From Urbifossiella sp043733485 (GTDB lineage: Bacteria; Planctomycetota; Planctomycetia; Gemmatales; Gemmataceae), in contig JAYTGN010000225.1 in assembly GCA_043733485.1 (NCBI GenBank), positions 1-12,273 of the forward strand: a DNA stretch of 12,273 bases, in the 5' to 3' direction. This document shows positions 7,005 to 12,273 of the stretch, one piece after another; position 1 is the stretch's first letter; each line of letters begins with the position of its first letter. The notes beneath the pieces were generated by a model. The model ran no database searches, had not been told where the DNA came from, and saw only the letters and a list, made by a program, of their open reading frames with translations. The translations under genes and the position numbers were made by a program.

Positions 7005-7232
7005 ATGGAAACTTCCCCTGAAAATCCTGAGGCAGCCGACGAACTTCTGCCCGAGTACAACTTTCGCGAACTCCGTGGGGTGGTTCGCGGGAAGTATTTC
7101 GCTCGCTATCAAGAGCGGCTCCGCCTCGCGGCCGATGTCGCACCGGCGTTCGCCGATGAAGCGGCTGTGAACGCGGCACTCCGCGAGTACCTGATCTGGC
7201 GACAAGAACGCGCCACCACCGCATCAGCATGA
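7005..7232 (+). CDS. Small antitoxin-like protein, orphan
   Basis: A 75-residue protein with the best ribosome binding site in the window (AGGAGG at 6994-6999, 5 nt before the ATG). The core reads LPEYNFRELRGVVRGKYFARY (residues 15-35), then AADVAPAFADEAAVNAALREYL (about 42-63). The E-Y-(D/N)-F ... R-G-K-(Y/F) block followed by D-V-A-x-x-F-x-x-E-x-x-V-N-x-A-L-R is the layout of a family of small proteins found beside toxins in cyanobacteria and planctomycetes. That family link is from memory. No toxin gene is adjacent: upstream is a repeat element and downstream is a radical SAM gene. An ATG at 7229 in the radical SAM frame would overlap this gene's TGA as ATGA, so the two are probably co-transcribed. 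Confidence 0.7.
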   Translation: METSPENPEAADELLPEYNFRELRGVVRGKYFARYQERLRLAADVAPAFADEAAVNAALREYLIWRQERATTASA

Positions 7233-7255
7233 TCTGCATCCACACGAGGTTCGCC

Positions 7256-8557
7256 GTGTATTTGAAGATGGCCAAGCGACTGCTGTTCAACACCGACAAG
7301 CGCCTCCTCTGGAAGCTCATGTACAACATGGGCTTCAAAGGTGCTTTGTCCGTTCATCGGCACAAACTGCGACTCAAACAGGGGCAGGTCTTCCCGCCGT
7401 TCCTGTACGTCTCGATCATCAACTCGTGCAACCTCCGCTGCCAAGGTTGCTGGGTCGATGTCGCTTCCAAACAAGAGATCATCCAGCCGGAAGCGTTCCA
7501 CAAGCTCATTCGCGAAGCCAAGAGCGTCGGCAACGTCTTCTTCGGCATCGTCGGCGGCGAACCGTTCATGCACCCGCACCTGCTCGACATGCTCGCCGAG
7601 CACCCGGATTGCTACTTCCAGATCTTCACCAACGGCCACTTCGTCACGCCCGAACGCGCCCGCCGTATGTGGCAACTCGGCAACGTCACGCCGCTCTTCT
7701 CCGTCGAAGGGTCCGAGATCATTTCGGACGAGCGCCGCGGCCGGGCCAACGTGCTGAACAAGACGATGCAGGGCATCCACAACGCCCTCGATGCTGGCGT
7801 CTTCACGGGTGTTTGTACCAGCCTCTGCCGCACCAACATCGACGACCTGCTCCGCGAAGAATGGATCGACAAGCTCATCGCGATGGGCGTGATGTACACG
7901 TGGTTCCACGTCTATCGGCCAATGGGCCCGAACCCGAATCCGGAGTTGTGCCTCACGTCGGAGCAATCGTTGAAGGCGCGGAAGTTCGTGGTCGAAATGC
8001 GGGCGAAGAAGCCGATCGTGATCGTCGATGCCTACCACGACGGCGAAGGCAAGGCACTCTGCCCCGCGGCCACGGGCATCAGCCACCACATCAACCCGTG
8101 GGGCGGCATTGAGCCTTGCCCCATCGTGCAGTTCTCGAAGGAGTCGATCCATTCGAGTGAAGCGGACGGTCGCACGTTGAAGGACAAGTTCGTGCAGTCC
8201 GCGTTCCTGGCAGACTTCCGCAAGCTGGCTGCCGAGACGACCCGCGGTTGCATCGTGCTCGAACGGCCCGACCTGTTGAAGACATTGGTGGATGCGCACG
8301 GCGCGAAGGACGCCACGGCTCGGCAAACGGCGCTGGCGGAACTCGAAGCCATGCAGGTCCGCACGTCGCAGTACAACCCGACGGCCGAGATCCCGGAGAA
8401 GAACCCGTTCTATCGCATCGCGAAGCGGCTCTTCTTCAACGATTTCGGCACCTACGCCGGCTACGACCACTCGAAGACCGCCGCACCGGGCGTACTCAAC
8501 GCCGCCCACTCGGCGGCTGCTTCGTCATCACTTCCTGAGCGCGGCGCTGGAACTTGA
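7256..8557 (+). CDS. Radical SAM protein, conserved planctomycete type, substrate unknown
   Basis: 433 residues from the GTG at 7256. The cluster-binding motif CNLRCQGC (Cys58, Cys62, Cys65) that holds the 4Fe-4S cluster and SAM is intact, as is GGEP (100-103), the usual SAM-binding strand. Cys269 (ALCPAATG), Cys288 (IEPCPIV) and Cys332 (TRGCIVL) in the C-terminal half could hold a second, SPASM-like cluster. The protein is cytosolic, with conserved-looking blocks such as FHVYRPMGPNPNPEL (218-231) and SHHINPWGG (276-284). The reaction is unknown. The start is ambiguous: ATG 7229 adds nine residues and overlaps the upstream stop codon but has no Shine-Dalgarno; GTG 7256 has GAGG 6 nt upstream and gives the natural MYLKMAKRLL beginning; ATG 7268 is third choice. 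The last 62 nt overlap the convergent coiled-coil gene, and the tail after about residue 406 looks unconserved. Confidence 0.85.
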   Translation: MYLKMAKRLLFNTDKRLLWKLMYNMGFKGALSVHRHKLRLKQGQVFPPFLYVSIINSCNLRCQGCWVDVASKQEIIQPEAFHKLIREAKSVGNVFFGIVGGEPFMHPHLLDMLAEHPDCYFQIFTNGHFVTPERARRMWQLGNVTPLFSVEGSEIISDERRGRANVLNKTMQGIHNALDAGVFTGVCTSLCRTNIDDLLREEWIDKLIAMGVMYTWFHVYRPMGPNPNPELCLTSEQSLKARKFVVEMRAKKPIVIVDAYHDGEGKALCPAATGISHHINPWGGIEPCPIVQFSKESIHSSEADGRTLKDKFVQSAFLADFRKLAAETTRGCIVLERPDLLKTLVDAHGAKDATARQTALAELEAMQVRTSQYNPTAEIPEKNPFYRIAKRLFFNDFGTYAGYDHSKTAAPGVLNAAHSAAASSSLPERGAGT

Positions 8558-9440
8558 CCATCTGTTCCCGCAGGCCCGCGTCGCCGCGCTGGAGGATGTC
8601 CAGTTCGTGTTGAATCTCGGCGCTGAGTCGCTTGAGTTCCGTTTCCTGCCGGGCGAGCATGGCCCGTTCGCGGGCCATCGACACTTCCATATCGCGCATC
8701 TGCTTTTCGAGGCCATCCTCGTCTTCGTGCAACTGCCGGCGTTCGTCGTCCATCCGCTTGCGTTCTTGGTTCAGCTTCGAGCTTTCCTTCTCCAACTCGT
8801 CGTTCCACTCTTCGAGTTCGCTGCGGGTCTTGGGAATCGGCGCCGGCGCAGCGAGTTCTCCCTTCGCGATCTGTTCTTCGATGGCTCCCAGATGCGTGCT
8901 CAGTTCTTCGATCTGCGCGTCGCGTTCCTGAACCGCGGCCGCGAACTCGGCTTCCTTCGAGCCGAACTGCTGCTCGATTTCGCTCGCTTCATTCAAGAGC
9001 GGCTTCATCTCGTCGAGGAGGTGGCGAAGTCCCTTATTCTCCGAGCGAAGTCGCTGAATTTCGGCCATCGGCGAATCGTCGGCCGAGAGGCGATTGGAAT
9101 CGCTGATGCTGGCCAGGGTGTTGAGCGCCCCGGCGATGGCGCTGCCCGGTTCGATCCCCGAGTTGCGTCCGACTGGTGGCGGAGTGCGCCGCGTGACGGA
9201 GGGGCGAATCGGCACGCTGGGATCGGGCTCCGGCAGAGCGGGCTGTACCGCTCGTGCGGCCGGCATGCCGATGACGGCCGAGCCGCTTTTTCCCCCGGGC
9301 ATCCGCAATCGCGCGAGCAGATCCTGAGTACCCCAACCGGATTCGGGGGCGGGCGGCGGCGTGGAGGCCAAGAGCCGACGGCGCAACTCGGCCGAGGAAA
9401 TCGACGGGGTGGCGGTGTCGGGCGAGTTCGGGTTCGCCAT
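8496..9440 (-). CDS. Long coiled-coil protein, function unknown
   Basis: A 314-residue cytosolic protein. Residues 1-115 are Pro-, Ser- and Ala-rich and probably disordered. Residues 124-195 and 205-305 are strongly charged heptad-like helices (SENKGLRHLLDEMKPLLNEA; ELEEWNDELEKESSKLNQER; MSARERA-type and ETELKRLSAEIQHELDILQR segments), split by a short Ala/Pro hinge at 196-204. That is the layout of a dimeric scaffold with two rods. The sequence looks like a family widespread in planctomycetes, but I know of no assigned function. The ATG at 9440 is the first in frame; the Shine-Dalgarno is weak (GAGAG about 8 nt upstream). Its 3' end runs 62 nt into the convergent radical SAM gene. The gap to 9700 behind its start is shared with the divergent PAS/AAA+ gene. 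Confidence 0.75.
   Translation of the reverse strand: MANPNSPDTATPSISSAELRRRLLASTPPPAPESGWGTQDLLARLRMPGGKSGSAVIGMPAARAVQPALPEPDPSVPIRPSVTRRTPPPVGRNSGIEPGSAIAGALNTLASISDSNRLSADDSPMAEIQRLRSENKGLRHLLDEMKPLLNEASEIEQQFGSKEAEFAAAVQERDAQIEELSTHLGAIEEQIAKGELAAPAPIPKTRSELEEWNDELEKESSKLNQERKRMDDERRQLHEDEDGLEKQMRDMEVSMARERAMLARQETELKRLSAEIQHELDILQRGDAGLREQMVKFQRRAQEVMTKQPPSGRR
8501..8517. terminator. Hairpin within the convergent gene overlap
   Basis: GCCGCC (8501-8506) and GGCGGC (8512-8517) form a perfect 6-bp stem with a 5-nt loop, inside the 62-nt overlap of the radical SAM and coiled-coil genes. It lies before the stop of the radical SAM gene and just before the stop of the coiled-coil gene. There is no T-run on either side, so it is at best a weak or Rho-assisted terminator and may be chance in GC-rich coding sequence. 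Confidence 0.25.
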
Positions 9441-9664
9441 AAGGGAACTCTCACAAAGGGGGCAGCGGCTTGCGGCATCGGCCCGATGCGCATTCGGGCG
9501 GAGAATCCTTTTGGTGCAGCCTCAACAACCGTAGGTCGTGGGGTGGGCATGTCAAATCAAAACGCGATCCTGCGGCCCGATGAGAAGGCGTTCAGCTGGC
9601 GGGAGGCGGGAGCTTGTAACGCCTGCACCGCGGAGTGCGATTGCACGGGATATGACGCACGACT

Positions 9665-9691
9665 TTGCCCGAGCCACCGGCGCGGTACAAT
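9665..9691 (+). promoter_or_regulatory. Possible promoter giving a leaderless mRNA for the PAS/AAA+ gene
   Basis: TACAAT (9686-9691) ends 9 nt before the ATG at 9701. A poor -35 (TTGCCC, 9665-9670) lies 15 nt upstream. A start site 7-9 nt after the -10 would fall at or next to the ATG, and no Shine-Dalgarno is visible there. The rest of the 260-nt divergent gap (9441-9700) holds no gene I can support. Confidence 0.4.
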
Positions 9692-9700
9692 GGCTCTGCC

Positions 9701-11038
9701 ATGCCCGAAAAGCCTCCCAAAACTCCGAAAAAAGGCCGGCCCACGGGCTCGGCGTCGTTCGCCTGGCGCGCCTTCTTCCAGCAAGCGAGGACGCCCATCT
9801 TCGTACTGGGAAAAGCCCGACGGCTTCGGTTTGCGAATGCGGCCTGGGAAGCGCTCACCGGTCGAAAATTGGCGGACGTGCTCGGAATGGTTTGCTCGAA
9901 TCGGCGAACGAGTACGCCGCTGGCGGCGGCACTCGCCCCGACGCCCGAGGTGCTCGCGGGCCAACCCGCGAAATCGCGCCGGCCCGCGCCTCAACATCGC
10001 GGCGGCCCACCCTGGTGGGACATCACCTTCCACCCGCTCCGTTCCAACGAAGGCTCCATCGGCATCGTCGGCTTCATCGAAGTCGTGGGGGAAGCGGTCC
10101 CGACCGCGGCGCGAAAGATTCCGCCGGAACTCGTGGCCCTACGCGAAAAGCACGCCGCGCACTTCGCGCTCGATCGGCTCGGCGGAGAGTCCGTCGCCGC
10201 TCGGAGGCTGCTTTCCCAGGTGCGCCTCGCGGCGAGTGCGACGACACCCGTTTGGCTCCTCGGAGAACCCGGCTCGGGAAAAGAGACTACCGCCCGAATC
10301 ATTCATCGGGCCAGCGCTCGGCGCGAACGAGCATTCGTGTCGCTCGATTGCGGTGGCCTCCAGCCTTACCTCATCGAGAGTTTGCTTTGGGGCCACGGCG
10401 GGCTCGCCGGTTCGGATCGGCTCGGCACAATTTATTTGAAGGAACCGGCCGCGCTCCCCCGCGATTTGCAGCAGCGGTTCGTCGACGAGTACGCGGAAGG
10501 CGAATCGGGCGTCCGCTTGATCTGCGGCTCGACTCGCTCGGCACGGGACGCCGTAAAGGACGCTACGCTGTTGCCGGAGTTCGACACGGTCCTCTCGGCA
10601 TTGGAAGTGCCGATCCCGCCGCTCCGCGAACGGCTCGAAGACCTGCCCCGACTCGTCGCCGATCTGCTCGCGCGGAACGAGGGCAAACTCATTGTGCCGG
10701 CCGCGATGGTGGTGCTTCACGCTCACGCTTGGCCAGGCAACTTGCGCGAACTCGCTCTGGTACTGGGCGAGGCTGCAACCGCAGCGGGTGAAGGCTCCAT
10801 TCAGCGCGATCACCTGTCCCGCGAACTCCGCGAACGGCTGGGCATTGTGAAGCCCGCACCGCAACCCGACCTGAAACTCGACGCGACGCTCGAAGCCGTG
10901 GAGAAGCGCTTGATCCTTCGCGCACTCGCGAAGTCGAACGGCAACGCGACCAAGGCCGCCGAGCTGCTCGGCATCTGGCGAACGCGACTCCTGAGACGCG
11001 TCGAAGCCCTCGGACTGAAATCGCCCGAAGGCGACTAA
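9701..11038 (+). CDS. NtrC-like PAS / AAA+ / Fis-HTH regulator with degenerate ATPase core
   Basis: A 445-residue cytosolic protein. Residues 20-130 resemble a PAS sensor domain (ARTPIFVLGKARRLRFANAAWEALTG, 29-54). Residues 160-380 are a sigma-54-activator AAA+ domain. Walker A is intact (GEPGSGKE, 188-195), and so are PPLRERLEDLP (307-317) and WPGNLREL (344-351). The sigma-54-contacting GAFTGA loop is missing: the chain runs GHGGLAGSD and shortens by roughly a dozen residues. The Walker B acid of the usual LFLDE is replaced (IYLKE, 244-248). Residues 398-439 form a Fis-type helix-turn-helix (NGNATKAAELLGIWRTRLLRRVEALGL). It probably binds DNA and perhaps ATP but is unlikely to hydrolyse ATP or remodel sigma-54 polymerase, so I infer a repressor or sigma-54-independent regulator. 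ATG 9701 is preferred over the in-frame TTG 9665. It is divergent from the coiled-coil gene, a possible target. Confidence 0.85.
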   Translation: MPEKPPKTPKKGRPTGSASFAWRAFFQQARTPIFVLGKARRLRFANAAWEALTGRKLADVLGMVCSNRRTSTPLAAALAPTPEVLAGQPAKSRRPAPQHRGGPPWWDITFHPLRSNEGSIGIVGFIEVVGEAVPTAARKIPPELVALREKHAAHFALDRLGGESVAARRLLSQVRLAASATTPVWLLGEPGSGKETTARIIHRASARRERAFVSLDCGGLQPYLIESLLWGHGGLAGSDRLGTIYLKEPAALPRDLQQRFVDEYAEGESGVRLICGSTRSARDAVKDATLLPEFDTVLSALEVPIPPLRERLEDLPRLVADLLARNEGKLIVPAAMVVLHAHAWPGNLRELALVLGEAATAAGEGSIQRDHLSRELRERLGIVKPAPQPDLKLDATLEAVEKRLILRALAKSNGNATKAAELLGIWRTRLLRRVEALGLKSPEGD

Positions 11039-11068
11039 GGATCAGGCACGAAACAGCTTCCGATTTCG
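11038..11068. repeat. Possible decayed single arm of the 3608-3769 element
   Basis: This 31-nt stretch aligns without gaps to the outer part of the right arm of the 162-bp element (reverse complement of 3738-3768), matching at 22 of 31 positions by hand count, including the first four bases and GGCACG. As in the full element, it begins right at a stop codon (TAA, 11036-11038). CACGAAA (11047-11053) and TTTCGTG (11064-11070) form a 7-bp stem with a 10-nt loop, and GGCACG (11045-11050) could pair instead with CGTGCC (11073-11078). It may act as the terminator of the PAS/AAA+ gene. The resemblance could be chance. Confidence 0.4.
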
Positions 11069-11109
11069 TGTACGTGCCCAACCGCCATCGCCATCGCGGA
11101 GGAGCCGGG

Positions 11110-11115
11110 TAGAAT
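11110..11115 (+). promoter_or_regulatory. Possible -10 box giving a leaderless mRNA for the PA0069-type gene
   Basis: TAGAAT ends 7 nt before the ATG at 11123, which would place the transcription start at the A of the ATG. A GGAGGAG run at 11098-11104 lies 18 nt from the ATG, too far for a normal ribosome binding site. No good -35 is visible. Confidence 0.35.
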
Positions 11116-11122
11116 CGCACTC

Positions 11123-12172
11123 ATGGTTCCCACTTCGATTCACGGTCGCGGAGCGGCCGACAACCCGATTAACCGGTTCGAGACGATCGCTCGCATTCCG
11201 CTCCCGGACTATGACCCCACCGAAGACCCGGCCCCCGAGACGCAATTCTTCCACGATCGTTCCAAGGCCATCCTCTCGAAGAACGACAGCCCGGACATCC
11301 CGTTCGACTACGGTTTGAACCCCTATCGCGGCTGCGAACACGGCTGCGTCTACTGCTACGCGCGGCCCACGCACGAATACCTCGGCTTCTCGGCCGGGCT
11401 CGATTTCGAAACCAAGATCATGGTGAAAACCGACGCGCCCGAACTGCTCCGGAAGCAGTTTCTCGCGAAGTCGTGGGTTCCGCAGGTCGTCGGCATCGGC
11501 ACCGTGACCGACGCCTACCAGCCCATCGAACGGCGGATGAAGATCACGCGGCAGTGCCTCGAAGTCTTCGCGGAGTTCCGCAACCCGGTCGGGCTCGTGA
11601 CCAAGAACGCACTCGTGAGCCGCGACGCGGACCTGTTGAGCGAACTGGCGAAATTTGGGGCCGCCCACGCGTTCGTTTCCGTGACGACACTCGATCCGGA
11701 ATTGGCGCGGATCATGGAACCGCGAGCCTCGGCACCTGCCGCACGGTTGCGAGCCATCCGCGAATTGCGAGACGCCGGCGTGCCGGTTGGGGCCATGCTC
11801 GCTCCGATGATTCCCGGGTTGAACGATCACGAAGCACCGGCGATCCTCAAGGCTGTCGCCGAGGCTGGAGCGATGAGCGCGTATTACGTCGTGCTGCGTT
11901 TGCCGCTGGGCGTGAAGGATCTGTTCGCGGACTGGTTGGCCCGGCACTTCCCCGAACGCGTGGACAAGGTGCTCGGCCGCATTCGCGACACCCGCGGCGG
12001 CGAACTCAACGATTCTCGATTCGGTTCGCGGATGCGCGGGGAAGGGCTGTGGGCCGAGACGTTCAACCAACTTTTCCGCGTGACGCGGGCCAAGGTGGGG
12101 CTCGCGGACTCGATGCCTCGCCTCTCGGCGGAGCACTTCCGCAGGCCCGGCGAGCAGTTGAAGCTGTTCTAA
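11123..12172 (+). CDS. PA0069-family radical SAM protein (SPL-like)
   Basis: A 349-residue cytosolic protein. The motif CEHGCVYCYARP holds the 4Fe-4S cluster through Cys71, Cys75 and Cys78, in the context GLNPYRGC that is typical of the PA0069/Rv2578c group and its spore-photoproduct-lyase-like relatives. Other matching blocks are VVGIGTVTDAYQPIER (about 115-130), a radical SAM core strand, GLVTKNALVSRD (about 153-164), and PMIPGLNDHE (about 231-240). Length is normal for the family. The N-terminal HGRGAADNPINRFE is also characteristic of the group, which supports the ATG at 11123. The substrate is unknown; a role in nucleic-acid repair or modification is only suggested by the distant lyase link. 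It appears to be transcribed alone and ends before a strong hairpin. Confidence 0.9.
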   Translation: MVPTSIHGRGAADNPINRFETIARIPLPDYDPTEDPAPETQFFHDRSKAILSKNDSPDIPFDYGLNPYRGCEHGCVYCYARPTHEYLGFSAGLDFETKIMVKTDAPELLRKQFLAKSWVPQVVGIGTVTDAYQPIERRMKITRQCLEVFAEFRNPVGLVTKNALVSRDADLLSELAKFGAAHAFVSVTTLDPELARIMEPRASAPAARLRAIRELRDAGVPVGAMLAPMIPGLNDHEAPAILKAVAEAGAMSAYYVVLRLPLGVKDLFADWLARHFPERVDKVLGRIRDTRGGELNDSRFGSRMRGEGLWAETFNQLFRVTRAKVGLADSMPRLSAEHFRRPGEQLKLF

Positions 12173-12216
12173 GGCGAGCGGCAGATAGTGATCGACCCGT
12201 TTGAAGGGCTCGTAGG

Positions 12217-12261
12217 GTGGGCCGGACCGCGACTTGCGAATGCAAGTTGCGGGAGGCCCAC
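12217..12261. terminator. Long two-part hairpin downstream of the PA0069-type gene
   Basis: The outer arms GTGGGCC (12217-12223) and GGCCCAC (12255-12261) pair perfectly. The inner arms CCGCGACTTGC (12227-12237) and GCAAGTTGCGG (12242-12252) pair over 11 bp with one G-U, closed by a GAAT loop. It begins 44 nt after the stop codon. There is no T-run, so it is either a Rho-independent-like barrier of unusual form or a dispersed palindromic repeat; both could be true. Confidence 0.6.
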
Positions 12262-12273
12262 GGGGAGTGTCTC

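Noticed and set aside
7109..8509. 466-codon minus-strand open frame
   Set aside because: Antisense shadow of the radical SAM gene, whose CxxxCxxC and GGEP motifs show which strand is coding.
8292..10439. 715-codon open frame on the plus strand
   Set aside because: It runs across the end of the radical SAM gene, antisense to the coiled-coil gene, and out of frame into the NtrC-like gene. Composition is Arg/Ser/Pro-rich and no domain is visible.
11042..12136. 364-codon minus-strand open frame
   Set aside because: Antisense shadow of the PA0069-type radical SAM gene.

Overview
The window is a GC-rich bacterial segment that reads most naturally as a planctomycete, probably a member of the Gemmataceae. 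This is an inference from gene content, not from a marker gene. The clues are an exported beta-barrel protein with a proline-rich N-terminus resembling planctomycete barrel families, a radical SAM protein and a long coiled-coil protein whose sequences look like conserved planctomycete families, a high share of exported proteins, and many intergenic fold-back repeats. I see no rRNA, tRNA, CRISPR array, transposase or phage gene.

Layout. 1-54: a pair of inverted GAAACC(C/G)GGTTTC units. 55-948 (+): exported beta-propeller protein. 945-1946 (-): exported outer-membrane barrel candidate, whose stop codon shares a CTAG with the previous gene. 2164-3606 (+): 480-residue protein with a degenerate vWA-like region, preceded by a good sigma-70-type promoter. 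3608-3769: a 162-bp fold-back element filling the whole gap between two convergent stop codons. 3767-4423 (-): small two-helix membrane protein. 4547-6604 (+): exported S9 prolyl-oligopeptidase-family peptidase. 6649-6881: a second, unrelated fold-back element. 7005-7232 (+): 75-residue antitoxin-like protein. 7256-8557 (+): radical SAM enzyme. 8496-9440 (-): coiled-coil protein overlapping the radical SAM gene tail to tail. 9701-11038 (+): a PAS/AAA+/Fis protein of the NtrC type that has lost the GAFTGA loop and the Walker B acid. 11123-12172 (+): PA0069-type radical SAM protein. 12217-12261: a long terminator-like hairpin.

The genes do not form one pathway. Most are single transcription units in convergent or divergent pairs, and only the small antitoxin-like gene and the radical SAM gene look co-transcribed. 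I find no complete, clearly new system. The best leads are the degenerate vWA-like protein, the NtrC-type protein that has apparently lost sigma-54 activation, the orphan antitoxin-like gene beside a radical SAM enzyme, and two families of fold-back elements, one of which has a possible decayed half-copy just after another stop codon.
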